Of a stretch of DNA of 64,000 bases, positions 20,406-30,696 are shown piece after piece; within the stretch, counting starts at the first letter, position 1, and each line of letters starts with the position of its first letter. A program made the translations under genes and the position numbers. The notes below the pieces were generated by a model. It saw only the letters and a list, made by a program, of their open reading frames with translations. It was not told the origin of the DNA and searched no databases. Origin of the DNA: Prorocentrum cordatum (taxonomy: Eukaryota; Sar; Dinophyceae; Prorocentrales; Prorocentraceae); contig CAUYUJ010009557.1 of assembly GCA_963575745.1 (NCBI GenBank), positions 530,505 through 594,504 on the forward strand. Direction: 5' to 3'.

Positions 20406-20790
20406 CGCAGACGCGAGGGCGCCGTCGTCGTCGTCGGCACGAGCAGCGTCGGCGCCGCCACTGGCCGCGCCGTCGTCGTTGTCGCCATCGTGGCCAGCAT
20501 CGCCGCAACCGTCGTCGCGTCTACCGTCGTCGACGCTGCCGCGATGCCGCGCCCGCCGAAGTCGCCGACTCGCACTGAAGTGCCAGCTGGGAAGCGCCCG
20601 GCAGCCAGCGCCAGCACCGGCAAACTATCTGGCCGCTGCGCGCGCGCGAGCATGCGAGGGCCAGCGCGGCCGCGGAGATGCACTGGCCAACTCCAAGCAC
20701 TCATCGCAGTCGTCGCCGAGTGGGTTCTGCAGGCGAAGCTGCGGGCGGGAGGGCGGGGAAATTGCGCGAGCAATGTGGCGGGCGAACAGA
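20405..20790 (+). repeat. Duplicated segment R3, copy A
   Basis: Aligns with 21675-22050. Shared blocks are TCGTCGTCGGC, GGCGCCG-CACTGGCCGCGCCGTCG, then ACTCGCACTGAAG, CTGGCCGCTGCGCGCGCGAG, then CCAACTCCAAGCACTCATCG and ATTGCGCGAACAGTG-like endings. The open frame across both copies (GAVVVVGTSSVGAATGRAV and similar) follows from the shared sequence and is not clearly a protein. Confidence 0.75.
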
Positions 20791-21674
20791 AATTGCATTC
20801 CCCTTTTCCGAGCAATCATTGCCCCCTCCCCCCCGCCGCGCCCCGCGGATCCCTTTTCGCATTGCAGTGCCCATGTGATTCTGCCGCGTCGCCAATCCAA
20901 AATGCAAATTCGCATCGCCCCAGCCGAACCGGCAACGCCCCCCCCCTCCCCGTCTGTTGCAGCGAACGATACACGCGCACAATCGTCGATTAAAAATCAC
21001 GCGCTTGCGCGAACCCTTGCAGCGCATGGGGCGAAGTGCGCGCGCGCGCCCGCCGTTGCGCGCGTGCCGTAATGTCCCCAAACCCGCTGATTTCGCAAAT
21101 GTGTCAAAATCCTGCGGCCCGCAAGCGAATAGCCCTTGGCTTCGCAACGTGAGCTTTCCAAAAAGCCCGCGCTCGCGCTTGCGAGTACTTGAAAGAAACG
21201 ATCGGTTTTCAAACTGTTTACAATACGGCTACCAAATAAGCCTCTCGTTCGCGCATGTCGAAATTTGCCGAACGCCCTCGCGCGCGTGATGTTGAAGGAT
21301 TCGCGCACGCGCGCGTCGTCGTCGTCGCGCGCGTGCCAGACTATTTCAAAAGCCTGCGGTTTCGCCAGAACTCCAAAATCAAGTTCGGCGAAAACGCATG
21401 TATGTAATTGTGTATATATATATATTATAAAAGCACATCTCCGTCCAACATCAGAAATGCGCCCGCGCACTTGATAATTATCCAGCCAAACCTGGGGTTT
21501 CCACCACGTTCCTGAAAGTATGCCCAGCGGGCCTTTCGCGCCGCATGTCGTCATCGTTGGAACGCCCTTGCGCGCGCGCTGGGGGGCGCGACCCGTGTCA
21601 AAAACAAGTCGCGCGGGCCACTCTCGCGCGTCGGCCGCGCGCGCATGTCGAACTCCTTCCAACAGACCATCACC
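20791..21674. other. Interval between the R3 copies, no gene
   Basis: GC-rich DNA with many CGCGCG words and short runs such as TTTTCAAACTG and TCAAAATCCTGCGG that recur in related form (near 21105 and 21345). A short TATATATA run lies at 21413-21424. No protein motif was found. Confidence 0.45.
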
Positions 21675-22050
21675 TACCTGACGGCGCCATCATCGTCGTC
21701 GGCTTGATCAGCCTCGGCGCCGTCACTGGCCGCGCCGTCGCCGGCGCCATCTTGCCATCATCGTCGCCAACGTCGCTACTATCACCATCGGGTCTACCGT
21801 TTTTCGGCGTTGCCGTGATACCACGCCCTACTCGCACTGAAGCGCCCGATAGAGGTGCCCAGGGGTCAGCGCTACCGCGGTCGCGTCGATCGCGCCAAAC
21901 GAACTGGCCGCTGCGCGCGCGAGCGTGCGCGGGCTAGCGCAACCGCGCAGAGGTGCACCAGCCAACGCCAAGTACTCATCGAAATCGCCGCCTCATGCGT
22001 TTTGCAAAACAAATTTTGGGTGGGTGGGTGGGGCGATTGCGCGAACAGTG
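21675..22050 (+). repeat. Duplicated segment R3, copy B
   Basis: Partner of 20405-20790, 1.27 kb downstream. It ends in TTTTGCAAAACAAATTTTGG, again containing the TTTTGCAAAAC word seen at 367 and 462. Confidence 0.75.
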
Positions 22051-22280
22051 AAGTTGACAACGGCGGGTGCCACAAACGATATGCACCTGATAGACTGCAC
22101 AACCTAAATGTCAATATCGGTTGCGCCACACCTGTTACCCCACGTAATTAGGTGGATAAAAAGGCACCGGTTGGGGTCCGCGCTGGTTAACATCAGAGGG
22201 GACAAAAGATGCTGAACGGTCATTCACTGTCCATGGGTGCGTGGCCGAAATGGGTTCCGCGGTGCGAACTGATGGTGGCG

Positions 22281-22650
22281 CGGTATGTTATCCCAACCGC
22301 GATGCACCAGCGACCCACCCGCGACCCATCGTGCGACCCACCCGCGACCCACCCACCCACCCGCGACCCGCGCGGAAAAAAAATCGCCCACCCAGCCCGC
22401 TACCAAGCCCGCGACCCAGCCCGCGACCCAGCCCGCGACCCAGCCCGCGACCCAACCAGCGACCCACCCGTGACACCGCCGCGACCCACCCACATTGCAT
22501 TGACGAGAATTCGGCGCCTGCGGCGGGTTCGTTGTGTAATGTGTAAGGTATTGGCGCGTGCAGCGGGTTTCCTCAGAGCTTCGCAGACTGCCGACGACCG
22601 AGCCGCCCCCTCACTCATATCCGCAACTGCGGGGTGCGACACCGAGAAAA
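22281..22650 (+). repeat. (GCGACCCACCC)n array plus shared flank, copy 1
   Basis: Units of about 11-12 bp (GCGACCCACCC, GCGACCCAGCCC) run from about 22310 to 22490. They are followed by a flank containing TTGACGA, GGCG-GTTCGTTGTGTAATGTGTAA, CCTGCGGCGG, and ACCGAGCCGCCCCCTCACT. The same array-plus-flank order recurs at 22700-22990. Confidence 0.8.
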
Positions 22651-22699
22651 ATCAGAGCGAGAGGGCCGAGCTTTAGTAAACCGCGAATGATGTGTGCTG

Positions 22700-22990
22700 T
22701 TGATGTCGTCGGCATCGCCCGCGACCCGCCCGTCACCCAACCGCGACCCACCCGCCACCTAACCCGCGACCCAGCCCGCGACCCACCCGCGACCAAGCCC
22801 GCGAACCAACCCGCGACGCAGCCAGCGACCCACCCGCGACACCGCATCGACCCGCCCACATTGCTTTGACGAAACTTCGGCGACTTCGGCGGGCTCGTTG
22901 TGTAATGTGTAAAAGATCGGCGCCTGCGGCGGACTTCCACGAAGCCTCGCAGACAGCCAACGACTCAGCCGCCCCCTCACTTTATCCACA
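22700..22990 (+). repeat. (GCGACCCACCC)n array plus shared flank, copy 2
   Basis: Second copy of the compound unit. The flank words GGGCTCGTTGTGTAATGTG and GCCGCCCCCTCACTTTATCC match copy 1 with few changes. Confidence 0.8.
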
Positions 22991-24825
22991 ATGGGGGGCG
23001 GGCAAAAAATACGCCTGGGCCAGGTGGGGCACGTCGGGGGTGCGCTGATTTCGCCATTAGTATGCGCGCGAACACCACGCTATATCCGCGAGCGCAACAG
23101 GGGACTGCGATCCAATCACCGGCGCAACGCCTGCGATCACTGGCAGAGCGTCTTCGGGGTATCTGACAGTGGCAGAACATGCCTTGGGGCACCACCATGT
23201 GGGGGGGGTCCAGACCCCCCCCCCCGCACGTAGGATCGTTACTATTGATAAAGGGGGGATTGGCTCTGGTAAAGACCGCTACGCGAATCTCCTGAACCGG
23301 GCCAACGCAAACCCTGGTCAGCCAGTGCCACATCGCGAACCAAGGCCAGCCGCCGGCCACGAAACATCTTTCATAACCGGGTCAGCGGAGGGCAGAAAGG
23401 AGAAATCAGTCCCACGTGGCTCTCAAACCCAGGTCAACCAAAGGGGATTGGCTGACACCCGTTGGCGCTGACCGCCGTGACGTGAGCCCCGACGAGAGCG
23501 CCCGAGGGAGCTGGGGAGCCCTGGCGGTCCTCCTCGATGGCTTCCTTGGCGTCGAGGGCGCTCTGCCGATCGCCGTCCTGGGCGCGCGCGCGGGGGGAGC
23601 GTGTGGGGAGAAACCTCTATGCGCGGGGTCCGCTCGTACAGTCGGGGCGTTGACCTAAGGAACCCTAAATAAGAAACGAGGCCCCTTGTTTCCATAAGTT
23701 AACTTTCGATTTTCCTGTCGAAAACATAAGGAAAGCCTGAGGCAAGCTGCGAAACACTTACGGAACGCGGAGCCCCTCCCCAACGAAAAGGGTTCCTTCT
23801 TCAGGGCCCCGGCTGTATACTGGCACGTCCGAGACGTGAAGGGAGAACGTGTGCAAGATGCCCAACACCAAATATTGTCCCAAACCCACTGAGGCCGTTG
23901 TCGGCCAAGCGACCGTCTGCGTCACATGGATAACATCAACGTCGACATCGACAGCGACTCCTGCTCACGAAAGACAGGGACTGACGTCGGTCTTCGTCAT
24001 CCTTCTTTTCGCACCCATTTTGGTCATGCCGATCGCAGCTAGTCGCGTCTTAGAACGCTAGCCAGGTTGGCGTCCAAGAGGCGTCTGAGACATGGACCTG
24101 CGGCGTCAATGGTTCGATCCCGGCGTTTCTCTTAAAATTATTCCTCCAGGGAAGGATTTTCCAAGCCCAAGGACAAGAGCCAAAAACAAACGGGATGGTC
24201 AACAATCCACTGGGATGATGGGCCTGTTTTCCACCGCCGCCACCACCACCATAATTAGAGGGGGGAAGAAGATGGAGGATGACGGGAAGGAGGAGAAGGA
24301 GCAGGCGGAGGAGGAGGACCCCCTCCCCCTTCTACTTGTGCTGGTGGTGGTAAACAGTCCCACCATGGGAATTGAGAACTGTGGGGCCCACGGATTGAAA
24401 CAATCACGACGTCGGAAGCCTGGGGATTCTCGAAAGGAGGACTCCCACCCCGTAAACCATTTACCTGGTTATGCTCATCATTCGGACGCAGTGGGCAGAC
24501 ACGTGAAGAGGGAAGGCATTGAGCTTCTATCGGGCGTCTGCTCGACCTTTGACGGGGGAGACAGAGGGACCGCCGGTCGACTCTTGAACTAGGAAGACAA
24601 AGAAGACTGGAATCTGGGAAAGAACGCGCTTCAAGTCCGCTTGCTTTGGGAACTTTCCAGGGGACGCCCCCCCAACCAAAATCCTGGCCCCCTCCAAAAC
24701 CAGGGGACCCCGGGACCCCGTCCCACTCCCCACCCACACCCTACGCAATCAGACGGAGGGGGGGATTCGAAACCCACGTACCTGCGCAAAAGGGAAGGTT
24801 CTAACCTCCCCTGCTCGCCGCTGGC
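22991..24825. other. No recognisable gene
   Basis: Includes a G/C hairpin at 23197-23228 (GGGGGGTC-CA-GACCCCCC within longer G and C runs). It also includes a short block near 24226-24275 resembling 61627-61676 (GATGGGCCTGT-TTCCACC, CACCACCATAA). No tRNA, rRNA or protein motif was found. Confidence 0.45.
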
Positions 24826-24863
24826 AGACGACGACGACGACGACGAAACCAACGACGAACCCA

Positions 24864-24905
<42 letters not shown>
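24826..24905. repeat. (GAC)n microsatellite
   Basis: GAC triplets with few interruptions (poly-Asp in one frame). Confidence 0.9.
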
Positions 24906-24906
<1 letters not shown>

Positions 24907-25275
24907 GAATTCGGGGAACCCGGGAACCAGGGAACCCGGGACCGGTGGAACCGGGGAGCCCGGGACCCCAGGGAAGTCGAAGAACCCAAGGAAATCGAGG
25001 AACCAGGGAAACCCGAGGAATCCGGGAAACGCGAGGAACCCCCGAGCGGGGGCGGGGGACCCGAGGAACCCCGGGGAACCCGAGAAACCTCCGAGTAGCA
25101 ACGTAAGATTCGGAGGCGCTGCAGGGGCGAGGAACCCGGGGCGTCCGATGAACCCGGGGAATTTCCCAGCAATGGGCAACGTACGAATCGGATGCACCGA
25201 GGGCGAGGAACCTGGGGAACCCGAGGAACCCAGGGACCCTCCAAGTAATGGGCAACGTAAGAATCGGAGGCACCA
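24905..25275. repeat. GGAACCCGG-type degenerate tandem repeat with a 70-80-bp higher unit
   Basis: Nine-base words GGAACCCGG/GGGAACC repeat irregularly. A longer unit containing AACGTA-GA-TCGGAGGC, then GGGGCGAGGAACC, recurs near 25099, 25178 and 25250. A related GGTTCCTGGGGTTCCCCGGG block lies at 26580-26610. Confidence 0.65.
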
Positions 25276-25324
25276 GTTTTTAGTTAGGCAAGAACCCCTT
25301 AGGCCAGCCTATTTGGGGAAATAA

Positions 25325-25625
25325 GGCTTTCACTCGAGACATCTTCGTACTCAGATGGGTAGCGAAGTCGCTCGAGTATTAGGAAAGGGCCGTCTCGCCT
25401 GAGACATCCTCCCAACCATGAGATGTTGGAAGAGTTGTTTCAAGACGCCTTGTGTTGAGAATGAGGCTCCCCCTCGAGACATCGTCGAAACATGGAGATG
25501 TTGAGATCGGTAGCGAAATCTGCGGATCCTCATAAACTCACGTTTCGCTCGATAGATCCTCAGTCAATGAGATGTTCGAAGAGTTGTTTCGAGACGTCGA
25601 AGCTCGAAACTAGCGATTCCGCTGA
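25325..25625 (-). repeat. Diverged GATGTCTCGAG-type array
   Basis: ACTCGAGACATCTTC, CTGAGACATCCTCCCAACCATGAG, CTCGAGACATCGTC and GTTTCGAGACGTCG recur every 70-80 bp. Read on the minus strand these are GATGTCTCGAG words, the hallmark of the 75-bp satellite at 47.7-48.9 kb. Confidence 0.5.
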
Positions 25626-25737
25626 ATTACTTGCGTCGTCTTGGATTCGCTGCTGGAGGGCTTCAAAATTGCCGAAGACGGCTCCAAACAGTGCCCCAAG
25701 AACACCCCAATACGCCCTTCCTCATTTCTTCATCATC

Positions 25738-25811
25738 CTAATGATGCATATGCTCATAATCATCATCACCGCCATCATCATCACCACCACCATCACCTTT
25801 ATCAACACCAC

Positions 25812-25846
<35 letters not shown>

Positions 25847-25920
25847 CCATCATCATCAGCATCGTCGTTGTCATCCATCGTCATCATCATCACCGTCGTC
25901 ATCGTCATCGTCATCGTGAG
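25738..25920. repeat. (CAT/ATC)n microsatellite
   Basis: About 180 bp of CATCAT/CACCAT/CGTCAT. Confidence 0.9.
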
Positions 25921-26170
25921 CGAGGTAGTCGTGAAACCACGAGGGGGGACAGTCGAGGAACCAGAAGGGGCGACAGTCGTAAAACCATGAGGGGGGCTGA
26001 GTCGTGACGCCACGAGGGGGACAGCCATGAGACCATGAAGGGGGCGAGACGTGAAGCGACGAAGTGGACAATTGTGAACACAGAAGGGTGGCAGCCGGGA
26101 AACCATGAGGGCTTCTAAGTCATGAATTCATGAGGGGGACATTTGTAAAACGGCAGAAGGGCCGCAGCAA
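25921..26170. repeat. 26-bp-period degenerate tandem repeat
   Basis: Units of the form GTCGTGAAACCACGAGGGGG-ACA recur roughly every 25-28 bp (25930, 25957, 25981, 26006, 26031). Further on, CACATTTCAA and AGAAGGGCCGCAGC words repeat to about 26300. Confidence 0.6.
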
Positions 26171-26680
26171 ACCTACTCACATTTCAATTCCCACATACAC
26201 CACATAATGTCAGCAGGCGTGCCTTTTTTGAATTGTCATTGACAGCAAACACAGCCACATTTCAACGACAGAAGGGCCGCAGCCAAAGTATCCACATGCC
26301 AGCAATCACGAGCAGCCAAGCGCAACTTTCCCAAAACCATAGAGGTTGGACCGTGGACCCAGGTCCGCAGCGAATGTGCCCACATTGCAGTTGCCACATG
26401 CAGCTGCACGACAGGATGGCAGCAAGCTTACCAACATTTTAGCTGCCACTGGCAGCACACAAAGCAACATATCAAAACAGATGTGCCTCAGCAGGCGTAA
26501 CAATACCTCATTCGTCACCAGCAGCTACACAGGATGGCAGCAAGCGTGCGTCCCCGGGTCCCCCAATTTCCTTGGGTTTTGTCGGGTTCCTGGGGTTCCC
26601 CGGGTTCCCGCCCCCAGTGTCTCGTATTCGTATACTGTGCCCGCTCCAAGCAATGCCAAGTAATACCATGCAATGCAAAT
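26171..26680. other. No gene; loosely repeated CACATT/GCAGC words
   Basis: CCACATTGCAGTTGCCACATG, AGGATGGCAGCAAGC (twice, near 26414 and 26532) and GGGTTCC words mark old local duplications. No protein-like frame was found. Confidence 0.4.
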
Positions 26681-26682
26681 CC

Positions 26683-26718
26683 TCCCCCTCCTCCTCCTCC
26701 TCCTCCTCCTCCTCCTCA
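26683..26718. repeat. (CTC)n microsatellite
   Basis: Twelve or so CTC triplets. Confidence 0.85.
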
Positions 26719-27084
26719 CGCGGCCGGTCTCTCTGAGCTCTCTGGATTCTAACCATCCTCGAACTGATCCATATCCCTACGATCGGCAAGCTCAAGGCGA
26801 TGACAATCTTAGGGATGTGCCCTCAGCAACTGAGGGGATCCTTAAGATCAGCATCGAGGTAAGGTGATGCAAAACATAGGGATAGGGATATGTTTCCAGC
26901 TAGGTCGAGAAAACCTGACATTCCACCAGGACCGCTTAACACCACGACCAGCACTGAAGTTCTAGGGCATCGCTGCCACTGTTCCAACCTCTTGCAAGGC
27001 CAGAGGGGCAGGAGGACTAGGGGAAGGAGAAGGTATTGAACATAGCGGCGCGCGCGCGCGGGCGGAGGGCCGCCTTGGCCCAAA

Positions 27085-27375
27085 TCCTGACGGACCTTAC
27101 AGGCCTCCTAGATGGGGTCCGAGTAGATGTCGTCGGGGGATCTTGCCGCATCGCCAATACATCGCCAACACATCGGCAATGCATCGCCGACGCATCGGCG
27201 ATGCATCGGCCATGCAGTTGCGACGTCTGCGATGCGTCGGCGACGTCGGCGTGGAGAAAAGTGTGCCCCACATCGAGCCGCATCGCTGATGAATCGGCGA
27301 TGCGGCGCGATCCTCCGAATCATCTACTCCGTCCCCATAGAGGAGGCCTACAGACCTGGCGTCGAGGTTGAGCGT
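27085..27375 (+). repeat. Dispersed repeat R4, copy A, with palindromic GCATCGCCGATGC array
   Basis: Units of 10-12 bp built on CATCGCCGATG/CATCGGCGATG repeat from about 27145 to 27240. Then come GCGACGTCGG-, GGAGAAA, a gap, GATCCTCCGA and GGAGGCCTA. The same order occurs at 47085-47232. The core unit is itself a palindrome around a central base. Confidence 0.65.
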
Positions 27376-29289
27376 GATCTTCAGGTCCCCCTCGAGCTTG
27401 TCCTTGCTCGGCGACGCGCAAGGGTGACCCTGGGCAAGAGGGACCTACAAGGTCCGGCTTGAATAAGGAACGCGTACTTTTCAAAAGGGGCTCGGTCATT
27501 CCTTTGGTTTGCGTGCGTTTCGCTACCTTTTTGGCGGCGATCCCCCGTGGTGTTTCTTTGGACTTCCTGGGCTTACTTAGAATGGTAAAAGGGGCTTCGT
27601 TGTTTATCTATCGTTCCTTCGATCAGGCCGAATACTGTAGGGACCTGTGGTGCGAGGCTTTCTGGGGGCCGCGGGAGGGCCAAACGCAGGTGCGCAGGGC
27701 GCCACGGCCGCCTCGCTTCGGCCATCGGGGGGCCCCGGCGGGCCCTGCACCGGAGGCCCCTCTGGCGAAGGGTCACTCTTGCGCGCAGGCGACTTGCGGG
27801 GGTGGGGGGCGCGCGCGGAGCGCCCTGCGCGCGCGCTGCCAGGGGCCTCCCCGGGCAGGCGAGGGCGAGAGACCGGGCGGGTGCCTCGTCCTGGCGGAGG
27901 GCACGGCAACGCCAGCCCCCGACTTTGTGTGAGGTTCCCGACTGGACGAGCACCATCGGGGCCCCACTCGGGGATCTGCGATCGGGGGGTGTCCATCCTC
28001 GATACCCGGGGCGTACGAGTAGCTTCCAGGGGTGTATCCCCCCCCGAGTTGTGCGCTTCTCTGAGCAACGACTTTTTTGGGGGGGATCTGGGGGAACGGT
28101 GGTGAGGAATAGCATGCGATCCTGCCAGCATCTCTAGCCTGAAACAGATCCCTATCTCTCGAGGCTGGTGACGATAATCATCTTTCTGCCTCCGGCTGCG
28201 AGCGGAAGCGAACACGACCGCCTCTTTTTTCTACGACCACGCTCGACCGGGCGGGCCTGTGCAAAAGCCCGCCCTCCCACGCGCAAGGAGCCTCCGTGAG
28301 GAAATCAGAGTGGTACACGACGAAGGCAGGATGCAGACAAGCTCGGATCGCAATCGATCGGGGCATCTCTGAGGAATCGCAGGTTTGGAGCCGCCCCCTG
28401 ACGCCCTGGAACGATCAGGGAACATTCCCGATCTCTGCAGCGAAATCTTATCATCCTAAGCCTTCCTGATGGTACTTCCACGTGCGGACGCCCGGGCGCG
28501 ATCCTGGAGAAGTCGGTGCGGCCTGAGCAAAGGGTGTGGAAAAGCGGCCCCGAAAGGGGTCAGGACAGCCGCTGGATTGCCATCCCTCGTCCACAGGGCT
28601 TTCAATTCGCACCTATCTTCCACCATTGAAGACCATGAATGTCCCCCCGTCCCCATGCTGCCATCCGTCCGGTGAGCCAGCATGTCTCTCTCTCAGCGCG
28701 TTCGTACGGTCTCCCTGATGCGGGGCACCAACATGTCCGTTCCAAAACCTCCGGGGGGAATGGAATCTACAAGGGAGCGAGATCTACCGTCGCTTGGCTG
28801 CACAAAATTCCCCCCCCCCTCTCCGAAAACCGGGGCTGGGGGGGGACCCTCCCCCTTCCTGGAGACAAGGGGGATTGCAGAACCGCATGCGGGACCAATC
28901 CCAACCGACTAGTACATCTTGCAGCAAACTGGGCCTCTTCTCGAACGGCCAAAAGCACCAACTGGCACAATTTATTAGAAGCCATATTGAGCCGACAAGG
29001 GTGCACATGCATTCTGGAAGACAAAAGGAATGCCACAATTGAAATTCGTACTACATTACTTTTTGACATTAATGAGCTGTGCTGTTCGGAAACTGAGCTG
29101 TGGTTATGAATCTTACTGGAACTCAACGGCTGGCGTTGGAAAACAGGGCACGCTTCTTTCAGGAGCCGATCCAAGAACCGCGCACCAGTTCACGAACCGT
29201 ACAGGCGCCACTCACGAGCTTCGCATGCGCCTCTGGGACGCCCCGTGGGCGCCCCTCCAGAGCTTATCAGGAGCAGGGGCCTGAAAGGA
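27376..29289. other. No recognisable gene
   Basis: Contains a GC-rich block (27650-27900), C/G runs near 28809-28845 and otherwise unique DNA. The longest frames (about 200 codons, minus strand near 27604-28215) are Pro/Arg/Ser-rich and match no domain I can read. Confidence 0.4.
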
Positions 29290-30515
29290 GCCTCTGAAAA
29301 ACATCGCCCAACGATCCTGGGAGGACCTCACAAATGATTCAGAACAGATCTCCCAAGGATCTGGCAAGGATCTCTCAAGGATACGGTTGGGTCCCCCAAG
29401 GGTCGTGTACGGATTTGCCAGGTATCCTGTAGGGATGTGTCGGGGTTCCTGCAAAGATGTCGCAGGGATTCAAGATACATCTCGCAATGATCATGGAAAG
29501 ATCTGCTCGGAATCCTGGTCGGATCTCTCAAAAATCCTGTGCGGCTCTCCGACGAATTCTACAAACATCTCCAACACATCCTTCAAGAATCCCGGAATAA
29601 TCTTGAAAGGATCTCTGGCGGATCCTGAACATATCCTCGCAAGAATCCCGCAATAATTTAACAAGTAATGCCAAAGGAATCGTGGACGAGATCCCGAAAA
29701 ACCATGGCATGCTGAAGGAATCCACAAGAATCCTGAAAAAATATGTTCAAACATCCGGAACGGCTGTCTCACGAACCCCCCAACAAGTAACGTGAAACCA
29801 CAAGATACCTTCAGGAATTCCGCTGGGAACCTGGCAGAAATCCCTGAGGAATCCTCAATCCATCCTGGAAAGAAATCTTGCAGGAACAATTAATGCACCC
29901 TGGAAGAACACCAGAAATAATAGATGATCAATATTTCAAGAACTGTGAAAAATCTTGGAAAGAAATCTCTGGAGACTTCCAAACGAATCTCTGAATCTTC
30001 TCACTGCGAGGCAGCGGAATATTATTTGAAGAATCGCGGGGGGGTCACAAGAATTTCTGAAGAATCCTGAAGGAGACATGAAGAATCGCTAGGAGTCCAT
30101 GAAAAACCATGAAGAATACCGAAGACCAGGAGGAACCACAAAGAATCTCAGAGAAGCCAAAAGGACGCCCGATGAATCTCTGAAGAACCATAGAAGAATA
30201 CCTGAATAATCGCACTAAGACTATGAGAGCCCGAGCAATCTACACACAATCGCGCGGCATCTCGAAGCAATCTCATCGGATGCTCAAAGGCTTTGGTAGA
30301 AATCTCTGACGCACCCCGAGGGGTCCGTGAAGAATCGCAAAAAATCTGTGCAGACACTCTGGGGTTCCTCAGGGACCTTTGCAGAATCGCAAGGACACCT
30401 TATACAATCATGTGGGACCCTGGAGAATGTTTCACGACTTGCCACGAATCTGCGAGACACCAAAAGGCATCCTGAAAGATCTCTGAAGAATCGTTAGGAA
30501 CCGTTGTAGAACCCA
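29290..30515. repeat. Degenerate GAAGAATC-type array, left part
   Basis: Words such as CTCTGAAGAATCGC, CCTGAAAGATC, GGAATCTTG and AGGATCTC recur irregularly through 1.2 kb. The array resumes at 33317, so the LINE retrocopy at 30516-33305 is inserted within it. Confidence 0.65.
30505..30515. other. Target-site duplication, left copy
   Basis: TGTAGAACCCA, identical to 33306-33316, directly flanking the poly(A) end of the retrocopy. Confidence 0.9.
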
Positions 30516-30527
30516 TTTTTTTTTTTT
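30516..30527 (-). other. Poly(A) tail of the retrocopy
   Basis: Twelve T on the plus strand, directly adjoining the left target-site duplication. This is the expected 3' end of a target-primed insertion. Confidence 0.9.
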
Positions 30528-30696
30528 GCATCTCGGGCCATACGCACGCGGCTCTGGCCAGTCACCCTCCAGGTGGGGTGGCCTGACGGTGCCTGGGCGT
30601 GCCGAGTGGCGGGGACCCAGGGCAGAGACCGCCAGGCGGGTGGCCCCTCACAAGCACGCAGCACCGCCGAGATGGCGGTGGGGCTTGGACGGGGGC

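Noticed and set aside
19789-21072. Plus-strand frame of 427 codons
   Set aside because: It is open because of extreme GC content, antisense to the zinc/endonuclease-like relic and made of low-complexity Ala/Arg/Pro.
24105-24130. GGTTCGATCCC, resembling the T-loop of a tRNA
   Set aside because: The flanking bases do not form a full T-stem, and no anticodon, D-arm or acceptor pairing is found within 70 bp upstream.
27604-28215. Minus-strand frame of about 200 codons with mixed composition
   Set aside because: No recognisable motif, Pro/Arg/Ser bias, and overlapping frames on the other strand of similar length.
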